A stretch of DNA of 38,133 nt from Entrophospora sp. SA101 (GCA_958430865.1 CAUDNR010004626.1:6128-44260), one strand, 5' to 3'. Numbered from the stretch's first letter, positions 8,682 to 20,828 are shown. Notes: generated from the sequence alone by a model not told the origin. Translations and numbers: made by a program.

Positions 8682-10225
8682 ATGTCATTTCAAAAATTAT
8701 TGACAGCAGACAGAAAAGAATTGGTATTTAAAATCCATAGTGAAATGTATAATAATGCTTATTCTGCCTTTCACACTATTTCTGACAGTGAAAATCAAAA
8801 AAGTTTTTTTTTACAATTAGTCAAAGAAAATAAAAATCTTTTAGAAAATGAGAAAGAATATTGTAGAGAAAGGTATATTTATTATTTTGAATTAGAGAAT
8901 GCACGAGATAAATCAGGAGAACCAAGAGAATGTAAAAATTGTAAAACAATAAGATACTCTGATAAATTTTGTGAAAAGTGTATTAGTTTACACTTACAGA
9001 ATCTCTTTGATACTTGGACATCTGGAAATGAAATAATTGATAATTTTATTCAAAAATGTCAAAAGCTTTCATCTCTTCCAGATGCAATTATAGAATGGAT
9101 ACCTTACAAGCAATTTGAAAATATAAAAAAAATAACAAAAGGTGGATTCAGTTCAATTTATACTGCCAGGTGGACAAGAGGAAGTATTGATGATTATGAT
9201 GAAAATAAAAAAAAGTTTGATTATTTTGGAGCTCAGAAAGTAGTATTAAAAAGTTTAAATGATTCAAGTAATCCAGGAAAGTCTTTTTTTGATGAGGTAG
9301 GTAATTAATTGATCTTATTTAAATTAAAATAAACCATTTATTTTAAATTAATTGATTTTATTTTTATTTACATAATTAATTACAGGCATTAAATTATTGT
9401 AAAATTAAATCAACTTTAATTATTTCTTGTTATGGTATAACTAAATTCCCAGAAAATGGAAATTATGCAATAGTTCTAGATTATGCAACAGAAGGAAATT
9501 TAAGAGATTATTTACAAACAAATCATTCAAATTTAACATTAAAAGATAGAATCAATATTTTTAATGATTTATGTAATACATTACGTTATATTCATAAAGA
9601 GGGTTTAATTCATTGTGATCTACACAGTGGTAATATATTAATGGAAGGAGACAGCAGTTATATCACAGATTTAGGATTATGTGGGCCAGTTGATGAAAAA
9701 TCATCAAATAAAGTATATGGAATTATATCATATATTGCACCTGAGTTATTTAAAGGAAACAAGAACACAAAAGAAACAGATATTTATAGTGTTGGAATGT
9801 TAATGTGGGAAATATTTGCAGGTCATCCACCATTTGATAATAGAGCTCATAATCATCACTTAATAGTAGATATATGTGCAGGTTTACGACCACCAATATT
9901 ACCAGGAATGCCTGATAATTATGTGCAAATGATGCAAAGGTGTTGGGATATGGACCCATTCAAGAGACCAACTGCTCAAGAGCTTGATAAATTTGCTATT
10001 AATAAATCACAAGAAATTTACAAAAATAATAACAGTATTGGTGGTGGTGATGGTAATAATAATGGTAGTGGCAGTAGTAGTAATAACAATAATATTAATG
10101 ATAATAGTAATTCACAACAAATTTATAAATCACATCCATTAGCATATCATACAAGCATAATATTAAATGATGAAATTGCTAAATTAAATTTGAGTAATGA
10201 TAGCTTATTAAATTATAAAATATAA
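8682..10225 (+). CDS. TKL-like protein kinase, Glomeromycotina-expanded family (copy A)
   Basis: Two exons, 8682-9296 and 9386-10225 (intron GTAGGT..TTACAG), 484 aa. N-terminus: a helical segment, then a Cys-pair motif C84xxC87...C97xxC100 typical of the expanded Rhizophagus kinases, then FDTWTSGNEIIDNFIQ and WIPYKQF leading into the kinase domain (about 143-395). Glycine loop KGGFSSIY lacks the third Gly. The catalytic loop is HCDLHSGN (Asp283), with HCD instead of HRD. The metal motif is DLG (Asp300), with APEL, DIYSVGMLMWEI and CWDMDPFKRPTA following. It is probably active because both key Asp are present; it lies in a family often linked to signalling. The C-terminal tail is Gly/Asn/Ser-rich. 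Nearly identical to the gene at 11681. Confidence 0.88.
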
Positions 10226-10790
10226 TTTTATTAAATAGTTAGTTAATTGAAATTTGTTAATTTATTTATTACTAATGTTAATTAATTTATAAGTAGTTGA
10301 AATGAGGGTTGATAAGGTTTTAAATTTAAAATAAAGAGAAATGAAAAATAAAGACACAAATTATATAGGTAACACATCATCTGACTTTAAATAATTTCAC
10401 AGATAATAAAATTTATAACCATTGGTAAAAGTGAAGTAATTCTGAAGTATTTATACAATTTACTCTGCATAGGAAATTGATATAATTTTCAATGCATGAT
10501 ATAATTTGTGATGTTGTTTGCCATAAGTCACAAGTATCATGATCAAATGTCGAGATAGAGTTTTAAAGAAGCTGATTGTGATTTTTGAGGATTGTTTATT
10601 TTGCTAATAGATTTGTTTGTCTTTATTTTTAATTTCAGAGGTGCTATATTTAATTCTTATAAAAATCTCAATAATTCTTAAATTTTACTATAAAATATTT
10701 GGTTACCACAATATGCTTGTGGTTGAAGCAAAAACAACAAACAATCTAAAAACAGAGCCATTCATCAATTATACTAAATAAATTCCAATT
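10226..10790. other. 3' flank of kinase A, duplicated sequence
   Basis: AT-rich, non-coding; aligns with 13231-13790 downstream of kinase B. Nothing else seen. Confidence 0.5.
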
Positions 10791-10889
10791 TAACAGTTAC
10801 TTAAATCTAGTATTAAAAAGTTGCCAAAAATATAAATATGTGACAAAAATCAAAAAGTAAAGTTCAACTTTATTAATTAAAAACATTTA

Positions 10890-11170
10890 CATTATAAACC
10901 ATGATGCTTAATTGGATACTTCCTTTTTGTATGTAAAGCTTCAATAGGAAATGTAACTTCTTATGTTTATTTGAAATGCTTCTTCATTTACTATTTCCAA
11001 AATAAATCTTCATTTATTAATTTTTGAACTAATTCTAACTAGTTCATTTGTTAGCTAAATGAGCTTGGAGTTTGGAATGCATTTCATGATTCCAGATTCT
11101 TGGGACAAGATTTGCAAGATGCTGAGTAATGTCCTTTTGTTTTCCTTTCCTTTAATAAAGTGTGACCATA
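10890..11170 (-). pseudogene. BED zinc-finger remnant, copy B
   Basis: Uninterrupted counterpart of 7640-8135: minus strand reads KGHYSASCKSC and then diverges with stops. Serves as the empty site for both insertions in copy A. No function. Confidence 0.5.
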
Positions 11171-11540
11171 CATCAGATACAGGATGACCTGTAATTATTT
11201 CTTGGTTATCATTAAATGAATTTTCAGATGTATTACCTAAATTTTAATATTTGTAATTCATACATATTATATGACAATGATGATTGAGAAGGAATTGGTG
11301 AATTAAATTTGGCATGATGAACTTTTTTTTTTCAATTTACTTATGAAAATGCAAATAACTTAAAATTTTCAAAATAATTGGTTTAATATTAAAAAAGCAT
11401 AGAAACCCAATTTCAGCACCCAACCTTGGCATTGATATTAATTTTGGTTCTGACTTCTAGGTCAGTCAATGATGTCAATGATGTAGTTAATTGTTCTCTT
11501 TCTGAAATGGTAGTCTAATTATTCAAGAAATGGTGGCTTC

Positions 11541-11660
11541 ATAAATTATCATGTAGTTATCAGCAAAAAATATCCGCAATCGCCAAATCGATTTCTAAAT
11601 AAGGATAACACACACCCACCAATAAAATTGGATGTTCTCATGATGCTGCGGGATTATTCA
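11541..11660. repeat. MITE-like sequence in the kinase B promoter
   Basis: ATCATGTAGTTATC followed by GCAAAAAATATCCGCAA at 11548-11577 matches the left arm of the foldback at 6558-6618. The right boundary is not clear. It occupies the position where kinase A has an unrelated MITE, so the two paralogues have different proximal promoters. Confidence 0.5.
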
Positions 11661-11680
11661 TAATAATAATAATTCAAAAA

Positions 11681-13230
11681 ATGTCCTTTCAAAAATTATT
11701 GACAGCAGACAGAACTGAATTGGTATTTAAAATCCATAGTGAAATGTATAATAATGCATATTCTGCCTTTCCCACTATTTCTGACAGAGAAAATCGAAAA
11801 AGTTTTTTTTTACAATTAGTCAAAGAAAATAAAATTCTTTTAGAAAATGAGAAAGAATATTGTAGAGAAAGGTTTATTTATTATTTTGAATTAAGGAGTG
11901 CACAAGATAAATTAGGAGAACCAAAAAAATGTAAAAATTGTAAAACAACAAGATACTCTAATAAATTTTGTGAAAAGTGTATTAGTTTACACTTACAGAA
12001 TCTCTTTGATACTTGGACATCTGGAAATGAAATAATTGATAATTTTATTCAAAAATGTCAAAAGCTTTCATCTCTTCCAGATGCAATTATAGAATGGATA
12101 CCTTACAAGCAATTTGAAAATATAAAAAAAATAACAAAAGGTGGATTCAGTTCAATTTATACTGCCAGGTGGACAAGAGGAAGTATTGATGATTATGATG
12201 AAAATAAAAAAAAGTTTGATTATTTTGGAGCTCAGAAAGTAGTATTAAAAAGTTTAAATGATTCAAGTAATCCAGGAAAGTCTTTTTTTGATGAGGTAGG
12301 TAATTAATTGATCTTATTTAAATTAAAATAAACCATTTATTTTAAATTAATTGATTTTATTTTTATTTACATAATTAATTACAGGCATTAAATTATTGTA
12401 AAATTAAATCAACTTTAATTATTTCTTGTTATGGTATAACTAAATTCCCAGAAAATGGAAATTATGCAATAGTTCTAGATTATGCAACAGAAGGAAATTT
12501 AAGAGATTATTTACAAACAAATCATTCAAATTTAACATTAAAAGATAGAATCAATATTTTTAATGATTTATGTAATACATTACGTTATATTCATAAAGAG
12601 GGTTTAATTCATTGTGATCTACACAGTGGTAATATATTAATGGAAGGAGACAGCAGTTATATCACAGATTTAGGATTATGTGGGCCAGTTGATGAAAAAT
12701 CATCAAATAAAGTATATGGAATTATATCATATATTGCACCTGAGTTATTTAAAGGAAACAAGAACACAAAAGAAACAGATATTTATAGTGTTGGAATGTT
12801 AATGTGGGAAATATTTGCAGGTCATCCACCATTTGAAAATAGAGCTCATAATCATTGCTTAATAGTAGATATATGTGCAGGTCTACGACCACCAATATTA
12901 CCAGGAATGCCTGATGATTATGCACAAATGATGCAAAGGTGTTGGGATGTGGATCCAACCAAGAGACCAACTGCTCAAGAGCTTCTCCAATTTTCTATTA
13001 ATAAATCACAAGAAATTTACAAAAATAGCAGTGATATTGGTGGTGATGATGGTAATAATAGTGGTAGTAGCAATAGTAGTAGTAATAATAATAGTAATGA
13101 TAATAGTGATTCACAACAAATTTATAAATCACATCCATTAGCATATCATACAAGCAGAATATTAAATGATGAAATTGCTAAATTGAATTTAAGTAGTGAT
13201 AACTTATTATTATTAAATTATGAAATATGA
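11681..13230 (+). CDS. TKL-like protein kinase (copy B)
   Basis: Exons 11681-12295 and 12385-13230, 486 aa, same architecture as copy A: C84xxC87 and C97xxC100, WIPYKQF, KGGFSSIY, HCDLHSGN, DLG, APEL, CWDVDPTKRPTA and a Ser/Asn/Gly-rich tail. Differences from copy A are confined to the first ~92 residues and the C-terminal lobe and tail; the region from KFCEKC through PPFE/PPFD, and the whole intron, are identical. Both genes are open, so they look like recent functional duplicates. Substrate and pathway unknown. Confidence 0.88.
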
Positions 13231-13263
13231 CAAATTAAATATTTAATTAATTGAAATTTAATT

Positions 13264-13272
13264 AATATTAAT

Positions 13273-13303
<31 letters not shown>

Positions 13304-13316
13304 GTAATAAAGTATA
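13264..13316 (+). repeat. (AAT)n-rich microsatellite
   Basis: Imperfect AAT/ATT repeats just after the kinase B stop; absent at the equivalent place in copy A, so it accounts for part of the 3' difference. Confidence 0.7.
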
Positions 13317-13790
13317 AGTAGTTGAAAGGAGGGGTTGATAAGGTTAAAATTTCAAAAAGTTGGGAAATTGTTGATGGGTGATTGACTTCACTATTTTTAT
13401 TTAACAGATAATAAAATTTATAACCGTTGGTAAAAGTATATAAAGTAATTCGGAAATATCTTTACGATTTACTCTGCATAGGGAATTGATATAATTTTCA
13501 ATGCATGATATAATTCGCGATGTTGTTTGCCACAGGTCACAAGTATCACAATCAAACGCCGAGATATGGTTTTAAAGAAGCTAATTATGATTTTTTATTT
13601 TTAAAGTATTATTAATTTCAGAGGTGCTATATCCAGTATTTATTCTCTCATAGAAAAGTCTCGATCATTCTTCACATCGATAAAAATATTTGTTTATCAT
13701 GATATACGCTCTTTTAGTTCGTTCATGGTTAAAACAAAACAACAAACATTCTAAAAAATTGAACCGCTCATCAATTACAGTCTACGCTCG

Positions 13791-14821
13791 ATATAGTAAT
13801 CTACTATACAGTAAATTATACAATATAAGGAAGTTGAAAATTTTCCCGTTTGATTATAATGAACTCTGTGAATTTGAAATTAGCCAATCAATATGGGATC
13901 GCGAGATTCTTTTTAGTTGGCAATCAATTTGTAAATTTCAAAGAATGCATTTCATCATCATCTTGCATTTATTTTTAATAAAATAAACAAATATTGACAA
14001 ATATACCTGTGTAAATTTTTTTAAGCTTTTCTTTTAACTCTTTACACGTTATTAAAAAATTATTGCTTTACACTCTTATGTTTACGAATAATTTCATTTT
14101 TGATATTACTTTTGATATCAGATATTATGGACGTGTGATTTAAAAATACATAGACTCGATTTGTTTTCAAGAGTTTCTCCAGAGTGATTGGTTGACATAT
14201 GCCATTAAAATTATTCACCATGCGTAATCCATTGCTATCTATGACAATGAATATTTTTATTCGAATTTCTTCTATAGAAATTGATAAAAAATTTTTTTAC
14301 CAGTTATTATAATCAGATTTCCATTACAAACCATATATACACAGTAGTAATATTAAACAATGAGAAAATACTTTACTAACTCAACTTTAAATTGTAGCAG
14401 TCATTCTTACTTGGAGTGAGTACTTTTACTATGGGATGTGTATCTTTTTTTTGGATCATTAGAAACCTTTATTTTAATAAAGTATATTGAAATTTTCATA
14501 CAAATAGCACGTGATTTTCACAAATATTCGTGTCATTTTACATTATTATTATTATTATTTATTGATTTATTTATCACTTGGAAGAATTTAACTTGGGAGT
14601 CTTTATCTTCTTCAAATCGCAAACAACACATCAAAAGTCAAGTGATCAAATCAAAAATTAATAAATTACAAAGATTTTAAAAATTTATTTTGATTATTAG
14701 ATATATAACAATAATGATAAATACATGCATGCATATTATAAACAAAAATGATGACATTAGTTATTGCCAACCCTCTATTTAAAATTTATTATTATTATTA
14801 TTATTATTAATTATTAGTGAA
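13791..14821. other. AT-rich intergenic region
   Basis: No supported gene. Open frames at 13690-13986 and 14438-14680 show no domain, and the first partly aligns with non-coding sequence downstream of kinase A. A TTA microsatellite lies near 14788-14808 next to the protease stop. Confidence 0.5.
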
Positions 14822-16172
14822 TTATCTCCTCTTAGAAAGAGGTATATCACTCAAAGTTGGAATTTCTGGATTTGGATTATTTGGAGTTGCATATCCCAAC
14901 GATTCTAAAACGGATATAAGCTTGGGTCCGATTGCACCTCCAGCAAAATTTCCACCATCTATAATTGCTTGAGCCAACGTTTTAGCTGCAGGTTCTTGAT
15001 AAGTCATTAGGAACTCAAAGCTTTTCAGGTACAATGCTTGACTCGCATGACTAACACTTGATCCTGGCATATAAGGGACTAAACTGGTTTCCAAATAAAG
15101 AAATGGATCATTGGCAGTTTTGTTTGGTGTAACTGTTTGAAAATCCAAGCCTTTTGGTAAGAAGCCAAGTGTTAAAGGTGTTGTAGCAGTTTTTAACATA
15201 TCAGTTACAATTTTAAATTGAGTGGATGCTGTAAATTTGGCTGTAAACTCAGTTACTGAAGCAAACTGCGTGCCTTTTGGTGCAAAAGTATTTAATTCGG
15301 CTGTCAAATCGCTTAATGTCTTGCCAGTTGACATCACTCTTACAAACCTATCAAATATACCATCTATAAATCCATTAAATATTAGTGGCGGATCTTGTGA
15401 AGCATCCAAAGCTTTTGCAATAATTGGTGGCATCACTACTATTTGAGAATCATCAATACTCCATAATGATAAAAATCCCAAGCCATGCACGAATTCGTGC
15501 AATGTCATATATGAAAATGATAGCTGATTTTTTGCAATCGGTGTTGTATCATCATCAAACCAAAAATTCAATTCAGAGCTAAATTCTGCTATTATGTCAA
15601 AAGGTAAAAATGCCGGATGTGATGGAAGTCCGAATTGTTTTACTAATCCTTGTGGATACGCTCTATCTACTCCATCCGAGCCTTTCAACGGTATAAATCT
15701 AGACACTCCTGTTTGACCTAATAAATTAAAAAAAAAAAGAAATTAGAAAATTTCAAAAAAATAAAAAAAATAAAAAAACATTATTTTCATTCTTATTACC
15801 TATTACACCTGGAGATAGTGGCTTAAAAGTGATGTCTACAACAATAGGTTCTTTTAACATTAGAACTTTGGTAATCGTTTCTCCTGTAACATCCAAACTT
15901 TTTTTGGCTTTTCCACAAAAAGCTGCATTTGGGCTTAGACACTTGAGGTTTATTGTGAACATATTGCTACTTGCAGCTTGATTTTTAAGGGTCTTTGTTT
16001 TTGGCTTTTCATCGACCATTGCGCAGCTGACTGATTTAACCTTGCGTGCTTGATTTGGTGTAAACTCATTATCGTAACATGTATGCGGTTCTGCTGGTGC
16101 TGGTGCCGAAGAAACGTTTGTAATATTAAAAAGTGATATTAATAATAACAATAATAGTAATAAATAATTCAT
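14822..16172 (-). CDS. secreted HExxH zinc metalloprotease, full length
   Basis: Two exons, 16172-15800 and 15717-14822 (donor GTAATA, acceptor TTATTAG), 422 aa. The start at 16172 (MNYLLLLLLLLISLF) is chosen because it begins a clear signal peptide ending near SSAPAPAEP; an in-frame ATG 29 codons upstream would put a charged segment before it. Cysteines in the first 110 residues suggest disulphides. The catalytic motif is TLHEFVHGLGF (H198, E199, H202), the zinc-binding HExxH with a following Gly as in metzincin-like peptidases; the third ligand is not identified. Probably secreted to wall or host interface. It lies next to a truncated duplicate that shares its promoter and 5' half. Confidence 0.82.
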
Positions 16173-16631
16173 TTTCTCAAAAATAAATTTTCTTTTTTCG
16201 AAAAATAAATTTGCTTTATCAAAAATAAATTTGTTTTTCAAAAAATAAGGATTCGGCAATTATTTAAAAATTTTTTTTTTAAAGGGTCCATTGCGTAGAT
16301 ATTTATTCATATTTTTGTGAATTATTATTTGTTTATCTCCACAGTTAATTTTGGAAATTTAATAAAAAGATTTTTGAATTGCACATATGAAACAGTACTT
16401 ATTTACTGTTTATCATCTATATTTAGTTAATTTAATTATTTATTTATTTATACATGTTTTTAATTGCGTTGTTCTCTAAAAGCTAACAAGAAGCTTAAAT
16501 CTTGATTCTAGAATTTATAAACCGGTTTTATTACAAAAAGAAAATTCTTTTTTGGAGATGTGCAGATTTATATGAAACTCGGGAAATTCATCCTTGATAA
16601 TAGTAAAATTGTTCTAATTTTTTGCTTTGTT
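15393..16631. repeat. 1239-bp tandem repeat, unit 1
   Basis: Abuts unit 2 (16632-17870) with no spacer; bases compared are identical, including intron and homopolymer runs. Covers the protease promoter, exon 1, intron and the first part of exon 2. Confidence 0.92.
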
Positions 16632-17411
16632 TCTTGTGAAGCATCCAAAGCTTTTGCAATAATTGGTGGCATCACTACTATTTGAGAATCATCAATACTC
16701 CATAATGATAAAAATCCCAAGCCATGCACGAATTCGTGCAATGTCATATATGAAAATGATAGCTGATTTTTTGCAATCGGTGTTGTATCATCATCAAACC
16801 AAAAATTCAATTCAGAGCTAAATTCTGCTATTATGTCAAAAGGTAAAAATGCCGGATGTGATGGAAGTCCGAATTGTTTTACTAATCCTTGTGGATACGC
16901 TCTATCTACTCCATCCGAGCCTTTCAACGGTATAAATCTAGACACTCCTGTTTGACCTAATAAATTAAAAAAAAAAAGAAATTAGAAAATTTCAAAAAAA
17001 TAAAAAAAATAAAAAAACATTATTTTCATTCTTATTACCTATTACACCTGGAGATAGTGGCTTAAAAGTGATGTCTACAACAATAGGTTCTTTTAACATT
17101 AGAACTTTGGTAATCGTTTCTCCTGTAACATCCAAACTTTTTTTGGCTTTTCCACAAAAAGCTGCATTTGGGCTTAGACACTTGAGGTTTATTGTGAACA
17201 TATTGCTACTTGCAGCTTGATTTTTAAGGGTCTTTGTTTTTGGCTTTTCATCGACCATTGCGCAGCTGACTGATTTAACCTTGCGTGCTTGATTTGGTGT
17301 AAACTCATTATCGTAACATGTATGCGGTTCTGCTGGTGCTGGTGCCGAAGAAACGTTTGTAATATTAAAAAGTGATATTAATAATAACAATAATAGTAAT
17401 AAATAATTCAT
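16568..17411 (-). pseudogene. truncated protease duplicate with chimeric tail
   Basis: Same exon 1 (17411-17039) and start of exon 2 (16956-) as the full gene, but the repeat junction at 16631/16632 cuts it after KALDASQ (residue 232). The frame continues 21 codons into former promoter sequence and stops at 16568, giving 253 aa. It keeps the signal peptide and HEFVHGLGF but lacks the C-terminal ~190 residues, so it is probably non-functional as a protease; a secreted fragment could still be made because the promoter is duplicated. Confidence 0.8.
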
Positions 17412-17870
17412 TTTCTCAAAAATAAATTTTCTTTTTTCGAAAAATAAATTTGCTTTATCAAAAATAAATTTGTTTTTCAAAAAATAAGGATTCGGCAATT
17501 ATTTAAAAATTTTTTTTTTAAAGGGTCCATTGCGTAGATATTTATTCATATTTTTGTGAATTATTATTTGTTTATCTCCACAGTTAATTTTGGAAATTTA
17601 ATAAAAAGATTTTTGAATTGCACATATGAAACAGTACTTATTTACTGTTTATCATCTATATTTAGTTAATTTAATTATTTATTTATTTATACATGTTTTT
17701 AATTGCGTTGTTCTCTAAAAGCTAACAAGAAGCTTAAATCTTGATTCTAGAATTTATAAACCGGTTTTATTACAAAAAGAAAATTCTTTTTTGGAGATGT
17801 GCAGATTTATATGAAACTCGGGAAATTCATCCTTGATAATAGTAAAATTGTTCTAATTTTTTGCTTTGTT
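16632..17870. repeat. 1239-bp tandem repeat, unit 2
   Basis: Second unit of the abutting duplication; ends at TTGCTTTGTT before ACACAAAAA. The lack of visible differences means a very recent event or an assembly artefact. Confidence 0.92.
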
Positions 17871-18870
17871 ACACAAAAAAAATTGGTATCTGTTATTGTA
17901 CGTGTGAAATTGTAAAAAAAAATACAATAATTTTTATTTCCTAAAGGTTAGTAGATACCATAAAGCTTTAAAATAATAGAATGTATTTTGGTAGTAATAA
18001 GTATATTAATATTTATTATGTGTGCCGGTTGATTATCTCTTGGCACTCATTAATATTTAATATTAATATAGAACCGGAAAAAATTTTGGCCCTTGATTCG
18101 TGATACGTGAAACAACTGCAATAATTTCATAATAGAATTTGGCGCAAATTTTCGCAGATCACTAATTGAAATTTTCCGGAACCCATACTTCATTCCTAAA
18201 AAACTACCATTTATACGAATTTATAAATTGTATTTGCAAATGTAATAAATAGTAAGAAACCCAAGGTTTTAATATACAAATTTTCAAATGGACTTTCTTA
18301 TAAAATATTTTATCTTTATATGGAGGGACCGCTGGATTCTTGCCTAAAATTGCTATATAAAACTTAAGATTCAAGTATAATATTTAATTATTTGTTCAAG
18401 AAAAAAATATAAATAAGCGTTTGTAATTAATTTTATTCAAAAAAAAAGAAATATAAATAGATGTTTGGTTACTTTGAAAAGTTTAAATTTTAAATTTTTA
18501 TGTCGCGCGTAATCATGCTTAATCACGTGAGGGACGGTCATATTCCAAAAATTCTAAAAATTATTATTATATTAATATTGTTTATTATCGCCACAAAATT
18601 ATACTAACGATCGGCAAAATTTTTGCAGTTGTCTCACGGAGCACGAATTGAGAGTCTTTAAAAATTTGATTTATTTTAACTCCCTAAAAAAACAAACGGG
18701 GTTTTTTTCTATTAGATAACCTTCATTGTTTATTTTACGTGAGGTTTGGGTTTTTTTTGTTTATAAAATTATGGTATCCTTCTTCTACGACAATTATGAT
18801 TCATATAATATTTTGTTGTTCAGATTTTAAATTAGATTTGCAGTAGTTATAGTACTGCATGAGCTGGACA
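17871..18870. other. AT-rich intergenic region
   Basis: No gene seen. The left end is the original upstream region of the protease locus; the right end adjoins the duplicated CR segment. Short inverted TTAATATTTAATATTAATA near 18049. Confidence 0.5.
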
Positions 18871-19073
18871 TAAGGTTGTGGGCGAAACCTCCTTAGTAAT
18901 TGCTGAAACCACAGCAAAACTATATTAAATCTTATCAAAAATCCTGTTGAAACTATGGCAAAATAGCGAAACCTCAAAATGCGAAACTCTGCCAAAACTC
19001 TAATAAACAATTAATGTGTAACCTGCCGAAACCCTGCTGATTGATTTCTGGATGAGTTTTGGCAAGCAACCTT
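18871..19073. mobile_element. AAGGTTG MULE-type MITE inside the duplicated CR segment
   Basis: Ends TAAGGTTGTGGGCG (left) and CAAGCAACCTT (right, ends 19073). The right side keeps the target copy AGCCCTAAT (19074-19082), but the left flank (GCTGGACA) does not match. So this copy did not insert here; it came with the duplicated CR DNA, whose edge is exactly the MITE end. About 19-20 bp longer than its sister at 20645-20828. Confidence 0.75.
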
Positions 19074-19976
19074 AGCCCTAATACGAAATGCCACATATTC
19101 TGCAACAAGTATTTCAAAATCATGCCATTCCATTTTCCATCCTGGCAAGAATGACACACTCAACTTGCCTACTACTACAAATAATTTGAGAGCTTGGATG
19201 TAAAGATGAATAAAAATAGGGGGTAATGTAATCAAGATACGATTGTCATTTTCAGCATAATCTGTCAGAATCAAATGTTGATCATGCTCTAAAGACTCCA
19301 GAGTATCAGAATATTTGACTGAGAGAATGTTTGATTTCATTGATGGCATTGCTGCAAGACATCGATAAATGATGGCTTCAGCAAGTTCATTGTGTTCAAT
19401 GACCCATGTTGTGATTGTGTACATATTGTCAACATCTCTTGCCAGATTATTGTGGATTGCATTATAATCCAACAAATCAATACCTTGAAAAAAAATTTCT
19501 GTTATTTCATATCTCTTTCCAAAGCAGCATTTCAATAGACACTCAATTGCTCGTGGGAGTCCACCTGTATCACATAACAAAAAATACATCTGTTCTTGCA
19601 TGCTCCATACATCCAAAGGAAAGCCTTTGCTATTTGCAAAATGTTTCATTATGTCAATTCGTGATTGCATTTTCAGCAGAGAACAATTGACAAATTCAAA
19701 AGTGTACATTGTAGGTTCCCTTTGCCGAATTACACTTTGTGGTGCAGTTCCTGAGAGGAAAGGCTGAATGAAGCTTAAGTTGGGATTACCAATCATAAAT
19801 CTTCCAACATTGTATAATATGCCCTTGAATATACCCTTGGGGTTACCGTTAATATCTTTCTTCATATCAGCTTTCCAGCCCTTAAAGTCAAAGATGGTCT
19901 GGAATTCATCGTTGTGTAAAAACAAAAAGAGAAGCTGATTGCCTGTAAGGTCTAGATGCTCACGAATTCCAAGGAT
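18871..19976 (-). repeat. duplicated CR NTPase segment, copy 1
   Basis: Matches 20645-21731: encoded protein (from ILGIREHLDLTGNQ to FRQVTH) is identical in both. Here it is fused in frame behind the C-terminal part of the CR nuclease domain (…WLSVS|ILGIREH), giving an open frame 20285-19011 of 424 codons that is a rearranged, non-natural order (nuclease end, then NTPase middle). Confidence 0.85.
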
Positions 19977-20644
19977 TGAAACTGATAACCAGCAATCTGG
20001 AGGAGTAAAATTTGGATTACGTTCTCTAGAAATTTGCATAGCAGCACGGCAACTGAGGATATGTCCAAAGAAGTCTTCAAAGTTATGCCGATATATAATA
20101 AGGCAGTTTGGTAGAGGTTCTTCACAATAGCCACTAATATCTTCCTTGAAATCAGCAGATGATATGAATACTGTAATAACATTATAGTTGTTAATGCCAA
20201 AATTACAATGTGCGCTCTGAACTGCAGCCACATTTTTATTATGTTCTTCCTTCACATCAGCCTTCTTGAAATAGCCCCTCCACAATTTATTTTGGATGCA
20301 TACTATTAGTTCTGATTTTTCCTAATATTTTTGTGAGATATGAGTAAAGATACTAACTTCCTGAAAAAACATGACATTTTTTAAAATACCAATACTTACA
20401 AAAACAAGAAAAGAGTCAGCAAATGATGCTTTATCCCCATTCACAATCACACCTGACTTGAAGTCCACAATTTCACCTTGCTTATTAGTAATGGGTAAGT
20501 GGCTGGAAACTTATTGTGGAGTTGATGAACAGCATGTTTTTGGAGTTCAACCTCTGTCTCCAAGGACATCTTGTCACCATAAGCACCCTGAAAGATGTTT
20601 TTGAGAGCCACCTTCCTATACCCAAAGTAGAGGAGAGCCCTAAT

Positions 20645-20828
20645 TAAGGTTGTGGGCGAAACCTCCTTAGTAATTGCTGAAACCACAGCAAAACTATATT
20701 AAATCTTATCAAAAATACTGTTGAAACTATGCCGAAACCTCAAAATGCGAAACTCTAATAAACAATTAATGTGTAACCTGCCGAAACCCTGCTGATTGAT
20801 TTCTGGATGAGTTTTGGCAAGCAACCTT
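20645..20828. mobile_element. AAGGTTG MULE-type MITE in the CR nuclease region
   Basis: About 183 bp, flanked by the 9-bp target duplication AGCCCTAAT (20636-20644 and 20829-20837). Removing the element plus one target copy gives a continuous reading frame across the site, so it inserted into a coding exon. The upstream open frame ends inside the element at 20766. A 9-bp duplication fits Mutator-like elements. Confidence 0.85.

Larger units (their letters stand above)
7072..10785 (+). repeat. tandem duplication, copy A
   Basis: Aligns with 10791 to about 13790. Both copies begin with TAACAGTTA...CTTAAATCTAGTATTA, carry the same BED-finger remnant, share the -200 sequence GACTTCTAGGTCAGTCAATG, a kinase gene, and the same 3' flank (ATAATTTTCAATGCATGATATAATT). 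Copy A is longer because of insertions at 7170-7637 and 7941-8091. Confidence 0.85.
10791..13790 (+). repeat. tandem duplication, copy B
   Basis: Second copy of the unit at 7072-10785. Lacks both inserted elements of copy A and has its own promoter MITE-like sequence near 11548. The middle (11961-12836) is identical to copy A while the flanks differ by many substitutions and indels. Confidence 0.85.

Noticed and set aside
9750..9959. Antisense frames within both kinase genes (also 12749-12970)
   Set aside because: Shadows of the kinase coding sequence, present in both copies only because of duplication.
13690..13986. 98-codon plus-strand frame downstream of kinase B
   Set aside because: Aligns with non-coding sequence downstream of kinase A where it is not open; no domain.
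19415..19690. 91-codon plus-strand frame, also at 21170-21445
   Set aside because: Identical in both places only because the CR segment is duplicated; it is antisense to the recognised NTPase coding sequence.
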